Below are positions 41,772 through 50,669 of a DNA stretch of 64,000 nucleotides, one piece after another. A program made the position numbers and the translations under genes. Below the pieces are notes generated by a model. It worked only from the letters and a program-made list of their open reading frames with translations, was not told where the DNA came from and searched no databases. The DNA comes from Aquabacterium sp. OR-4. GTDB lineage: Bacteria; Pseudomonadota; Gammaproteobacteria; Burkholderiales; Burkholderiaceae_C. The stretch covers positions 372,001 through 436,000 of the forward strand of contig NZ_JAOCQD020000003.1 in assembly GCF_025290835.2 (NCBI RefSeq). Direction: 5' to 3'. Within the stretch, counting starts at the first letter, position 1, and every line of letters starts with the position of its first letter.

Positions 41772-42281
41772 ATGCGTACGCCGCCGCGATCTCGTGAACC
41801 CACGGTTGCCAACATCGCCTTCGTGGCGCTCCTGGTGTTTGCGGCCATGTTCTTTGTGGTCGGTGTGATCCTCGTGCCCGAGGTCATGCGAGGCGCCGAG
41901 ATCGCCAGACACCTGGCGGCGGGCTCCGGGCAGGTGGATGGCGCGATCGTCGGGCTTCAGCACTACGTCAGTCGACAGCGATGCGAAACGGCCGCCACCG
42001 TTCTCTACAGGGTGGATGGCAGGTCGTATGAGGTGGTGGCCCATGGCTGCGGCAGGCAGCATGGACGCACCTTGAAGCTGGGCGACCAGGCCCGCGTCAC
42101 CTTTGCCCTGGCCGATCCCAGGTTCGCCAACGCCGTGGCCCCGGGCGTTTCGTCCATCGCACCGGCCTGGCCCACGCTCCCATTGCTGTGGGCGCTGGCC
42201 GCGGCCTGCGGCTGGGGTGCGTTGCGGCTGTTCCGCCGCGGGCACTGGCCGATCGGGCATGTGCCGCAGCGCCGATCGTGA
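41772..42281 (+). CDS. DUF3592-like two-helix membrane protein
   Basis: A 169-residue protein. One membrane segment (IAFVALLVFAAMFFVVGVILV) and a second near the C-terminus (PLLWALAAACGWGALRLF) bracket a soluble domain with GAIVGLQHYVSRQRCETAATVLYRV and GDQARVTFALADPRFA, the shape of DUF3592 proteins. Function unknown. The frame is open upstream, but ATG 41772 gives the shortest sensible N-terminus before the membrane segment. It is divergent from the protease gene. Confidence 0.7.
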   Translation: MRTPPRSREPTVANIAFVALLVFAAMFFVVGVILVPEVMRGAEIARHLAAGSGQVDGAIVGLQHYVSRQRCETAATVLYRVDGRSYEVVAHGCGRQHGRTLKLGDQARVTFALADPRFANAVAPGVSSIAPAWPTLPLLWALAAACGWGALRLFRRGHWPIGHVPQRRS

Positions 42282-42359
42282 CGGCCCGAGCGGCCGCGCC
42301 AGCCGCCCAGCCGATGCCCCCGACCTCCGGCGTGCCGCCGTGCCGGCGCCGCGCCGCGC

Positions 42360-43259
42360 GTGGCCCTCAACCTGGCCGTCGCCATGCCCTTGAACCGTCA
42401 TCGCCCCAGGCCTGCTGAAGCGGCCACCCGCACCGCGCCCGCGGCATCGCTGCCGCGCCACTTCGTGCGGTCGCGCATGGTGGAGGCGGTCAGGCGGCGC
42501 CTGCAGGCCCGGTCGTATCCGCGCACGCAGATGGGGTTGATCGTGCTGCTCACCGGTGGCTTCGGCCTGCTGGCCTCGTTCGCCTTGCTGCAGTTCGGGC
42601 TGGGCAGCATGGCGCTGCGTTACCCGCTGGCGCTGGCCTGTGCCTACCTGGTCTTTCTGGGCCTGATCGGCCTGTGGCTGCGCAGCCAGGCCGAGCACTG
42701 GCTAGACATCGTGCAACTGCCGGACTGGCCGGCGGCGGGGCCCAGGCAGGCCGGCGCGCCGGCCCGGCCGGGGTTCGAGCCTGGCGGAGGCGGTGATTTC
42801 GGCGGCGCTGGTGCCAGCGCATCGTTCGACGCGCCGGCGGGCCCAGGCGCCGAAGCGCTGGCCCTGCCCGGCAGCGATACCGAGGTGCTGCTGCCCCTGC
42901 GCCCGGTGGGCAAGGCCGCCAGCGCCCTGGCCGAGGCCGACGACCTGGCGTTGCCACTGGCGGTGCTGGGCGTCGTGGCCGGACTGGCGCTGGCGTCGCT
43001 GTACGTGGTGTACATCGCCCCGGTGCTGCTGGCCGAGGTGCTGGTGGATGGCGCGCTGTCGTACGCGCTGCTGCGCTACCTGCGCGGACACGACCCGCAG
43101 CACTGGCTGGCCAGCACCTGCCGGCGCACGGCGCTGCCCTTTTTCATCACCGCGGTGGTGCTGTCGGCCAGCGGCGCGGCGATGTCGGCCTATGCGCCGG
43201 GCGCCCGGTCGGTCGGGCAGGTGATCAGCCAGGCCTGGCCGGCAGGCGCCTCGAGGTGA
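42360..43259 (+). CDS. Hypothetical four-helix membrane protein
   Basis: A 299-residue protein, GTG start at 42360 (ATG 42384 also possible). Hydrophobic segments lie at MGLIVLLTGGFGLLASFALLQF, ALACAYLVFLGLIGLWL, LAVLGVVAGLALASLYVVYIAPVLL (each written here as blocks of at most 20 residues: MGLIVLLTGGFGLLA, ALACAYLVFLGLIGLWL, LAVLGVVAGLALASLYVV) and FFITAVVLSASGAAMSAY. A Gly/Ala-rich loop (about 125-185) joins the halves. I do not recognise the family. It follows the DUF3592-like gene by 78 bases on the same strand. Confidence 0.65.
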   Translation: MALNLAVAMPLNRHRPRPAEAATRTAPAASLPRHFVRSRMVEAVRRRLQARSYPRTQMGLIVLLTGGFGLLASFALLQFGLGSMALRYPLALACAYLVFLGLIGLWLRSQAEHWLDIVQLPDWPAAGPRQAGAPARPGFEPGGGGDFGGAGASASFDAPAGPGAEALALPGSDTEVLLPLRPVGKAASALAEADDLALPLAVLGVVAGLALASLYVVYIAPVLLAEVLVDGALSYALLRYLRGHDPQHWLASTCRRTALPFFITAVVLSASGAAMSAYAPGARSVGQVISQAWPAGASR

Positions 43260-43298
43260 TGGGGGGCCGGCATGCGTGCAGCAGGGGCACCGCGCCGA

Positions 43299-43766
43299 TC
43301 AGGCCTTCTTCGGCACCGGGGTGCGCTGGTTGCGCTGGGTGCGCTGGGGCCCGCAACCGGCCTGCAGCCAGCGCCCGCGCAGCTCGAGCTTTTGCAGCAG
43401 CGCGCGCTTGCCGCCCACACGCACCACGGTGCCGGCCAGGGTTTGCGGTGTCTTGGCGCTGAAGCGGGCATGCACCTGGCTGCCGTCGTCGCAGTGCAGC
43501 ACGATGGCCCAGGCCTGGCGGCTCACCCGGGCCGGGCCGGTGGGTCGGCAGGGGTCGTCCTCGATCGCGTCGGGGCCGTGCACCAGGTGCAGCAGGTTGC
43601 GCTCGGGCAGGCAGTGGCTTTCCACCACCGTGCGGCGCGGCTGGCTGACCTGGGTGGTGATCTCCCATTGGCCGGTCTGGATCTCCAGGGCTTCGGCGCG
43701 CGCCGCGGGCGGCACCAGCGCCTGCAGTGCCAGCCATGCGAGCGCCACGGTCCACAACGCGTTCAT
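43299..43766 (-). CDS. Secreted DUF3617-like protein
   Basis: A 155-residue protein with a signal peptide (MNALWTVALAWLALQALVPPAARA) and a mature part beginning EALEIQTGQWEITTQVSQP, the IxxGxWExTxxxS start common to DUF3617 proteins. SHCLPERN and HCDDGSQVHARFSAKTPQTLAG follow. Family function is unknown; members are periplasmic. ATG 43766 is chosen because the frame's upstream methionine would bury the signal peptide. It is convergent with the preceding membrane protein. Confidence 0.72.
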   Translation of the reverse strand: MNALWTVALAWLALQALVPPAARAEALEIQTGQWEITTQVSQPRRTVVESHCLPERNLLHLVHGPDAIEDDPCRPTGPARVSRQAWAIVLHCDDGSQVHARFSAKTPQTLAGTVVRVGGKRALLQKLELRGRWLQAGCGPQRTQRNQRTPVPKKA

Positions 43767-44029
43767 TTTTCTGGTGTCGGTTGGCGAGAAAGCGCGCGCA
43801 TTGTCACCGCGCCGGCATGGCACGGCGGCATCGGCCGCCGCAGATTGATCGCCACGTGCGTGCCATTCGCCTGTGGCTTGGGCGCTATGTCACAGCGTAA
43901 GCGCCCGCCTGGTCTGGCCCGCCACGGCGGTGCGGGCCGCTGAGTGCGTGGCCTGCCCACGCGGTGGCGTGCGCAGCGCCGGCCTTGCCCGAGGCGCGGC
44001 AAGCACGGCCGCCCTGCGATCATTGCGCC

Positions 44030-44464
44030 ATGCGCATCCAGCTCTTCGTCTACGGCACCTTGAAAGAGGGTTTTCCCAACAGCCACCTCAATGCCGGCCG
44101 CCGGGTGCCCGGGCGGTTCATCACGCGCCAAGCCTTTCCGATGTATGTGGTGCGCCTGCCGGCCGAAGACCGCGCGCCCTGGCTGGTGAACCTGCCCGGC
44201 CACGGCCACCAGGTGCACGGTGAGGTGTACGAGGTGGACGCCGCCGACCTGCCGGTGCTTGACCAGCTGGAGGAAGTGGGCCTGCCCACCGGCTATGTGC
44301 GCGTGGCCATTGCGCTGGAGGCCCTGCATGAACCCGGGCTGTGCGTGCAGGCCCAGGCCTACCTGAAGCCAGCGGACCACCTGCGCCACTGCCTGGCCCG
44401 AGAGGGCCCGTATGCCGAATACACCGCGCAGCATGCGGTGGGCTACTACCTGCATCAGCGCTGA
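44030..44464 (+). CDS. Gamma-glutamylcyclotransferase (GGCT/AIG2) family protein
   Basis: A 144-residue protein starting MRIQLFVYGTLKEGFPNSHL, with the substrate-binding YGTLKxG loop, GEVYEVDAADLPVLDQLEE carrying the expected catalytic glutamate, and YLKPADH near the end. It is the size of a single AIG2-like domain. Members cleave gamma-glutamyl-amino acids or gamma-glutamylamines to 5-oxoproline. The ATG at 44030 is chosen because homology starts at once. It is followed by an unrelated secreted protein gene. Confidence 0.88.
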   Translation: MRIQLFVYGTLKEGFPNSHLNAGRRVPGRFITRQAFPMYVVRLPAEDRAPWLVNLPGHGHQVHGEVYEVDAADLPVLDQLEEVGLPTGYVRVAIALEALHEPGLCVQAQAYLKPADHLRHCLAREGPYAEYTAQHAVGYYLHQR

Positions 44465-44514
44465 CGGCCGGGCGCGGGCCCGACGTATGCTGGCCGCCTG
44501 ACAAGGAGACGCCG

Positions 44515-45141
44515 ATGACCCGACCCGCCCCGCGCCTGCCTCACGCCGTGCTGCTGCGCCTGGCCGCGCTGGTGCCGGGCCTGGTGGCAGGTCTGCTGGT
44601 CACCGGGCCCGGCGCCCAGGCTCAAGCACTGGCTGAACCCGGCTTCGCGCTGGACGGCAGCAAGCGCGTGCTGGCCGTCATGGCCGACGGTGCGCGCATC
44701 GAGCTGGGCGCGGTGCGCTTCACGCCCACGGGCGATGGCCGCACGGCCCGGGTCGACCTGACGCTGCACACCGAGCGCTTCACCGACCACTTCTTGTCGA
44801 TGCGCGAGTTCAAGTGCCTGCCCGGCGGCACCGAGCTCAGCTGCCATGTGCCCTACCCCTATGCCAACCCCGGCACGGTGGCGCCGGGCCAGCTGGCCTG
44901 GCTGGAGCACCGGCTGATGTTCTTCTACAAGAAGCCGGCCGACTTCGGCGCCAAGCTGTGGAACGGCGTGTATTACCAGCTGCGCGAAACACCCACCGGC
45001 CTGGTGGGCACGCCGCAGGCCATCGACCTGAACCACATTGCCGCGCCCCCGGCCCGGCTGGACGAACCGCCGTACCGCCCGGCGCTGCGCGAGCCCATGC
45101 CGGCGGACGCGCGCTGGCTGCGGCAGATCCTCATCGAATGA
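44515..45141 (+). CDS. Conserved secreted protein of unknown function
   Basis: A 208-residue protein preceded by an excellent ribosome site (AAGGAGA, 8 bases before the ATG). The signal peptide includes LLRLAALVPGLVAGLLVTG and cleavage is likely after GAQAQA. The mature part contains VRFTPTGDGRTARVDLTLH, REFKCLPGGTELSCHVPYPY and LEHRLMFFYKKPADFGAKLW with two cysteines that could form a disulphide. I do not recognise a family. The stop overlaps the start of the MutS-like gene (ATGA), implying translational coupling and a shared function. Confidence 0.75.
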   Translation: MTRPAPRLPHAVLLRLAALVPGLVAGLLVTGPGAQAQALAEPGFALDGSKRVLAVMADGARIELGAVRFTPTGDGRTARVDLTLHTERFTDHFLSMREFKCLPGGTELSCHVPYPYANPGTVAPGQLAWLEHRLMFFYKKPADFGAKLWNGVYYQLRETPTGLVGTPQAIDLNHIAAPPARLDEPPYRPALREPMPADARWLRQILIE

Positions 45142-46793
45142 AGGCGCTGCGTGCATGGTTCGGCCGCGTCATGCTGCTGGCGCGTGGCCTGCCGAAGGGC
45201 GCTTCAGCGCCTCCGCTGCCTTACGAGTGGTTCAGCGACGACGAGGCCGCGTGCTACCACCGCGCCGTTCTGGGCGCCGAGGCGTTGGCCGTGGACGAAG
45301 CCACCGCGCGCGATCTGCACTTGGCCGACTATGTACGCCAGCTGGCCAGTGACCGCAGCATCTTTGCCCGGCAGTACCTGCTGCATCGCCTGCTGGCCGG
45401 GGCCGGTGGCACGGCGGGCGCCGCGGAGGCCGAGGCCGAACGGCAGGCCACGCGCGAGCGCGTGCAGTTGCTGCAGGCTTCAGCCCGCGCCGCGGCGGCG
45501 GTGCAGGGCGCTGTGGCCGGGCTGCGCACCGTGCCGGCCGAGGTGGCGAGTTTCGTCTTCGGCCAGGATGGCGTGGTGTTGCCGCCGGCGTTTGCGCGCA
45601 TCCGCTCCTTCGAGGCCCTGGTGCTGGCGCTGGGGCTGGCCGTGCTGGTGTGGCCGGGCGCGTGGACGGCTACCCTGCTGGCCGCCTGCCTGGTGTTCGG
45701 GCTGGGCTTTCAAATGCGCTGGTACCGTGTGCTGCAGCAGTGGACACGCCAGCGCGACGGTGTGCTGGCCATGCTGCGTGCCGCCCGGGTGCTGGCCGCC
45801 GCCCACGAGGCCCTGCCCCCACCGCTGCGCCCGGGTGTGCTGGCCACGCCGGCATGCATCGACCGCTTGCTGGCCACGCTGCGTCCCGGGCCGCTGGCTC
45901 GGGTGCCGGCACTGGCCGAATACCTGAACCTGCTGCTGCTGCACGAATACGCCAGTGCCGCGCGCGACGGTTTGGCCATGGCGCGCGAGCGCGTGGCGCT
46001 GGGCGCGGTGTTCGAGGCCGTGGCCCGCAGCGAAGCCGAGCTGGCATTGGCCACCATGGCCACGGCCTGCACGGGCGGCGGCACGGCCTGGTGCTGGGCC
46101 ACTCCCGCGCCGCCCGGGCAACTGGCGGTGCAGGGCCTGCAACACCCACTGCTGGCCCGGCCCATCGGGGTGGATGTGGCCGTGGCGCCGGGCCGTGGCC
46201 TGTTCATCAGCGGCCGCAACGGCGAGGGCAAGAGCACGCTGATGCGCGCGCTGGGCCTGGCCGTGCTGACCGCCCGCGCCTTCGGCCATGCCCATGCGCA
46301 GCGGGCCAGCCTGCCGCGTGTCATGGTGTGCACCAGCATCCAGGTGCACGACGACATCGGCCAGGGCCGCAGCCTGTACCTGGCCGAGCTGGCGCGCGCG
46401 GCCGCGCTGTGCCGGGTGGCGGCGCAGCGGCAAGCGGTGCTGTTCATCGCAGACGAACTGTTTCGCGGCACCAACTATGTGGAATCGGTGGCGGCCTGTG
46501 CCGCCACGGTGCGCGCGCTGGCCCAGGGCGGCATGGTGGTGGTGGCCTCGCACAACGTGGTGCTGGCCACGCTGCTGGCGCCCTGGCTCGACGCGCTGCG
46601 GCTGCAGCGCTCACCGGGCGCGCCGCCGGCCCTGCAACTGGTGCCGGGCGTGCTGGTCGACACCAATGGCGTGGCCGTGCTGCGCAGCGAAGGCTTCGAT
46701 GCCGAACTCGTGGCGCGGGCCGAACGCATCCAGGCCTGGTATGCCGCCTACGTGACCCACCCCACGCAGTTGCCCGGCGACCTGATGGCTTGA
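45138..46793 (+). CDS. Membrane-anchored MutS-like ATPase
   Basis: A 551-residue protein. N-terminal helical region, then two closely spaced hydrophobic segments (about 156-193), a helical core, and a C-terminal MutS-type ATPase: Walker A SGRNGEGKSTLMRALG (about 357-372), a TSIQVHDDIGQGRSLYLAEL segment equivalent to the MutS signature loop, Walker B LFIADELFRGTN (about 434-445) and a final ASHN switch. It lacks the mismatch-recognition domain and so is not a repair MutS; similar membrane MutS-like proteins are known but poorly understood. ATG 45138 overlaps the upstream secreted protein's stop. Function unknown. Confidence 0.78.
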   Translation: MKALRAWFGRVMLLARGLPKGASAPPLPYEWFSDDEAACYHRAVLGAEALAVDEATARDLHLADYVRQLASDRSIFARQYLLHRLLAGAGGTAGAAEAEAERQATRERVQLLQASARAAAAVQGAVAGLRTVPAEVASFVFGQDGVVLPPAFARIRSFEALVLALGLAVLVWPGAWTATLLAACLVFGLGFQMRWYRVLQQWTRQRDGVLAMLRAARVLAAAHEALPPPLRPGVLATPACIDRLLATLRPGPLARVPALAEYLNLLLLHEYASAARDGLAMARERVALGAVFEAVARSEAELALATMATACTGGGTAWCWATPAPPGQLAVQGLQHPLLARPIGVDVAVAPGRGLFISGRNGEGKSTLMRALGLAVLTARAFGHAHAQRASLPRVMVCTSIQVHDDIGQGRSLYLAELARAAALCRVAAQRQAVLFIADELFRGTNYVESVAACAATVRALAQGGMVVVASHNVVLATLLAPWLDALRLQRSPGAPPALQLVPGVLVDTNGVAVLRSEGFDAELVARAERIQAWYAAYVTHPTQLPGDLMA

Positions 46794-46821
46794 TGGCTTG
46801 ATCGCCCGGTGGCCGCGTGCG

Positions 46822-46852
46822 GGGGCGCCGGGGCGCCGGGGCGCCGGGGCGC
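46822..46852. repeat. GGGGCGCC tandem octamers
   Basis: Three exact GGGGCGCC units and a fourth partial one lie between the convergent MutS-like and SDR genes. Each unit contains the palindrome GGCGCC, so the array can fold; possible transcription end. Confidence 0.75.
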
Positions 46853-46858
46853 TGCGGA

Positions 46859-47611
46859 TTACACCGTGCGCCCGCCATCCACCGGAAATTCCACCCCGGT
46901 GATGAACTCGGCATCGTCGCTGGCCAGAAACACCGCCGCCTTGGCAATGTCCAGCGGTGTGCTCAGCCGGCCCAGCGGAATGGTGGCCAGGAACTTGGCG
47001 CGGTTATCGGGCGTGTCGGGCATGCCCATGAAGGCTTCGAGCAGGCCGGTCACGCCCATCACCGGGCAGATGGCATTGACGCGGATGTTGTCGGGGCCCA
47101 GCTCCACGGCCAGGCTCTTGCTCATCAGGTTGACTGCGCCCTTGGAGCTGTTGTACCAGGTGAGGCCCGGGCGCGGCCGCATGCCGGCGGTGGAGCCCAC
47201 GTTCAGGATCACGCCGCTCTTTTGCTGGCGCATCAGCGGAACCACGGCGTGCACCATGTGGAAGATGCTCTTCACGTTGATGGCGTACACCTTGTCGAAG
47301 GTGTCTTCGTCGACATTGAGCAGCGGCTGGTTCTTGTGCGTCCAGCCGGCGTTGTTGACCACCACGTCGATGCGGCCACCAAAGGCCTCGGCGGTGGCCT
47401 TGACCAGGGCGTCGATGTCGGCGCGCCGGGTCACGTCGCAGGTCACGGCAATGGCGTTGGGGCCGAGTTCGGCGGCCACCGTCTTGGCGCCTTCGCCGTT
47501 GATGTCGGCCACGGCCACCTTGCCGCCTTCGCGCACGTACTGGCGCGCGATCTCGGCGCCGAAGCCGCTGGCTGCGCCGGTGACGATGGCCACCTTGTTC
47601 TTGAGTCTCAT
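46859..47611 (-). CDS. SDR-family NAD(P)-dependent oxidoreductase
   Basis: A 250-residue classical short-chain dehydrogenase: cofactor loop TGAASGFGAEIA at about 11-22, NNAG, catalytic Ser in NVGSTAGMRPRPG, YNSSKGA with the Tyr-xxx-Lys pair, and C-terminal FPVDGGRTV. Asp in VAVADINGEGA suggests NAD rather than NADP. It is the last gene of an operon with an aldehyde dehydrogenase and an ABC importer, so it likely oxidises an imported alcohol or keto/hydroxy compound before the aldehyde step. The substrate is not determined by the sequence. Confidence 0.88.
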   Translation of the reverse strand: MRLKNKVAIVTGAASGFGAEIARQYVREGGKVAVADINGEGAKTVAAELGPNAIAVTCDVTRRADIDALVKATAEAFGGRIDVVVNNAGWTHKNQPLLNVDEDTFDKVYAINVKSIFHMVHAVVPLMRQQKSGVILNVGSTAGMRPRPGLTWYNSSKGAVNLMSKSLAVELGPDNIRVNAICPVMGVTGLLEAFMGMPDTPDNRAKFLATIPLGRLSTPLDIAKAAVFLASDDAEFITGVEFPVDGGRTV

Positions 47612-47639
47612 GATGTCGCTCCTGTCGGATCTTGTGACG

Positions 47640-49076
47640 TCATTGTCCGTGGTACTGCACCACGGTCTTCACGGTGCAGAACTCCTCCAGTGCCATGAAG
47701 CCCTTCTCGCGGCCGTGGCCGCTGCGCTTCACGCCGCCGAAGGGCAGCTCCACGCCGCCGCCGGCGCCATAGGTGTTGATGTAGACCTGGCCGCACTTCA
47801 TGGCCTTGGCCATGCGGGTCTGGCGGCCGCCGTCGCGCGTCCAGATGCCGGCCAGCAGACCGAAGTCGGTGGCATTGGCCAGCGCGATCGCATCGGCTTC
47901 GTCGTCAAACGGGATCGCCGCCAGCACCGGGCCGAACACTTCGTCGCAGGCCAGCGGGTGATCACGCGGCACCGGGCCGAACAGCGTGGGCGCCACGTAA
48001 AAGCCGCCGGGGTGCACGCCATCGGCCACCTGCCCCTGGGCCAGGATGGCGATGCCGCTGTCCTGCGCGCGGCGGATGAAGCCTTCCACCCGTGCCTTCT
48101 GCGCCGCATTGATCAGCGGGCCGCAATCGCGGTCTTGCGCCGGCGTGCCGGCCGCGCTGCCCTTGAAACGCTCGGCCACGGTGGCCACAAAGCGCTCGTA
48201 GATCGACCGCTGCACCAGCAGCCGGCTGCCGGCCGAGCAGGTCTGGCCGGCGTTTTGCGTGATGGCCTTCAGGATGAACGTGGCGGCGCGCTCGAGATCG
48301 GCATCGTCGAACACGATCTGCGGGCTCTTGCCGCCCAGCTCGAGCACCACCTTCAAGGTGCGGTCGGCCGCGGCCTTCTGCACCAGCGTGCCCACCTCGG
48401 GGCTGCCGGTGAAGGTGACGAAGTCGATGTCGTGATGCGCGGTGAGCGCGGCGCCGGCTTCTTCGCCCAGGCCGGTCACCACGTTCAGTGCGCCATCGGG
48501 CAGGCCGGCCTCCTTGGCAATGGCGCAGAAGGCCAGCGGCGTCATGCAGGCGTCTTCGCTGGGTTTCAGCACCGCGGCGTTGCCCATCGCCAGTGCCGGC
48601 ACCACCGAGCGGCCGAACATCTGCGCCGGGTAGTTCCAGGGCAGGATGTGGGCGGTGACGCCATAGGGCTCGCGCAGCACCACCACATGAAAGTCGTTCA
48701 GGTAGGGGATCTGCTCGCCGTGCAGCTTGTCGGCCGCGCCGCCGTAGAACTCGCAGTAGCGCGCGGCCACCGTGATGTCGTTGCGCGCCTGGGCTATGGG
48801 CTTGCCGGTGTCGCGCGATTCGAGCTGCGCCAGCTCTTCGGCACGCGCCAGCATCAACGCCCCCATGCGCAGCAGGATGCGGCCGCGCTCGGTGGCGTTG
48901 AGCCTGCCCCAGGGGCCGCTGAGCGCGGCACGCGCGGCGGCCACCGCGGCATCGATGTCGGCGGCCGTGCCGCGGGCCAGGGTGTCGAACACCTCGCCGG
49001 TGCTGGGGTCGATGACCGGCAGGGTTTCGCCGTTGGCGGCGGCCACCCAGTGGCCGTTGATGAAGAGCTGGGCCAT
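47640..49076 (-). CDS. NAD(P)-dependent aldehyde dehydrogenase
   Basis: A 478-residue ALDH starting MAQLFINGHWVAAANGETLP. ILPWNYPAQMFGRSVVPALAMGN, the NAD-binding FTGSPEVGTLVQKAA, LELGGKSPQIVFDDADLE with the general-base glutamate, NAGQTCSAGSRLLVQ with the catalytic cysteine, and EVFGPVLAAIPF are all present. It oxidises an aldehyde to the acid. The frame continues upstream but the ATG at 49076 is the family start. It lies 28 bp before the SDR gene and 59 bp after an ABC ATPase gene, so it belongs to the same operon. Confidence 0.92.
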   Translation of the reverse strand: MAQLFINGHWVAAANGETLPVIDPSTGEVFDTLARGTAADIDAAVAAARAALSGPWGRLNATERGRILLRMGALMLARAEELAQLESRDTGKPIAQARNDITVAARYCEFYGGAADKLHGEQIPYLNDFHVVVLREPYGVTAHILPWNYPAQMFGRSVVPALAMGNAAVLKPSEDACMTPLAFCAIAKEAGLPDGALNVVTGLGEEAGAALTAHHDIDFVTFTGSPEVGTLVQKAAADRTLKVVLELGGKSPQIVFDDADLERAATFILKAITQNAGQTCSAGSRLLVQRSIYERFVATVAERFKGSAAGTPAQDRDCGPLINAAQKARVEGFIRRAQDSGIAILAQGQVADGVHPGGFYVAPTLFGPVPRDHPLACDEVFGPVLAAIPFDDEADAIALANATDFGLLAGIWTRDGGRQTRMAKAMKCGQVYINTYGAGGGVELPFGGVKRSGHGREKGFMALEEFCTVKTVVQYHGQ

Positions 49077-49135
49077 GCGGGCCTCCTGTGCAGATGAGCA
49101 GCGGGCCCCACCGGCGCCCGCCGGGTAAAGGCGGG

Positions 49136-49816
<681 letters not shown>

Positions 49817-49831
49817 GTCAGGCCTTTCGCC

Positions 49832-49897
49832 GGGCCGCCCCAAGGAAGGCCTGCGCCCCCTCGGGGGGGCAGCGAACGAAGTGAGCGTGGGGGCGCC
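49832..49897. repeat. Burkholderiales-type intergenic repeat with GC hairpin
   Basis: A 66-base element between the LivG and LivF genes contains a perfect GCCCCC/GGGGGC stem at 49855-49870 followed by AGCGAACGAAGTGAGCGTGG. From memory, close copies of this element are scattered between genes in many Burkholderiales genomes. It may attenuate or stabilise the operon transcript. Confidence 0.65.
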
Positions 49898-49901
49898 ATG
49901 T

Positions 49902-50669
49902 CTATTCCCCGATCACGTTCTTGATGACCACCGGATCTCTGAGCACCTCTTCCGGCACGCCATCGGCCGCAATGCGTCCGGCAATCCACGCCGCCAGGCG
50001 CGTGGCGTAGCGGCGCACGATGTCGATGTCGTGCTCGACGAAGATGCTGGTCACCTGGCGGTCGTCGAGTGCCTTCATCACCACGGCCATCAGTTCGTGC
50101 TTCTCGTCGCTGGAGACACCGCTGGTGGGCTCGTCCATGATCATCAGCTTGGGGCGCAGCACCAGGGCCATGGCCACGTCCAGCAGCTTGCGCTGGCCTT
50201 CGGGCAGCGAACCCGCCAGGTCGTGCGCACGGGGCATCAGCTGCAGCAGCTCGAGCGTGGCGTCCACCTCGTCGGCCTCCACCGCCCTGGCCAGCGGCGG
50301 CCACAGGCCGAACACGCCCGCCGGCCGGCGCTGCACGGCCGATGCCGCCAGCAGCAGGCATTCGCGCACCGTGTGTTCGGTGAACACCTGCGGCAGCTGG
50401 AACGAGCGGCCCACGCCGCGGCGCGTGATGGCGCGCGGGCTCTGGCCGGTGACCTCGGCGCCATCGAAGAACACCTGGCCGCCGTCGGCCTTCAGGTAGC
50501 CGGTGCAGATGTTGATGAAGGTGGTCTTGCCGGCGCCGTTCTGGCCCACCACAGCCAGGCGCTCGCCGGGCATCAGGTCGAAGTCGATGGCGTCGGCGGC
50601 CACCACGCCGCCGAATCGCAAGCTGAGCCCGCGGGTCGACAGCAGGCCTTTGGGCGGCGCCGCGCTCAT
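49902..50669 (-). CDS. LivG-type branched-chain amino acid ABC transporter ATPase
   Basis: A 255-residue ATPase with Walker A GQNGAGKTTF, a Q-loop region FQLPQVFTEHTVRECL, signature LPEGQRKLLDVAMAL, Walker B LMIMDEPTSG and switch VEHDIDIV. The C-terminal extension after the switch is the LivG feature. ATG 50669 overlaps the end of the LivM gene by 4 bases (ATGA), so the two are translationally coupled. It forms the second nucleotide-binding subunit with the LivF-type protein. Confidence 0.9.
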   Translation of the reverse strand: MSAAPPKGLLSTRGLSLRFGGVVAADAIDFDLMPGERLAVVGQNGAGKTTFINICTGYLKADGGQVFFDGAEVTGQSPRAITRRGVGRSFQLPQVFTEHTVRECLLLAASAVQRRPAGVFGLWPPLARAVEADEVDATLELLQLMPRAHDLAGSLPEGQRKLLDVAMALVLRPKLMIMDEPTSGVSSDEKHELMAVVMKALDDRQVTSIFVEHDIDIVRRYATRLAAWIAGRIAADGVPEEVLRDPVVIKNVIGE

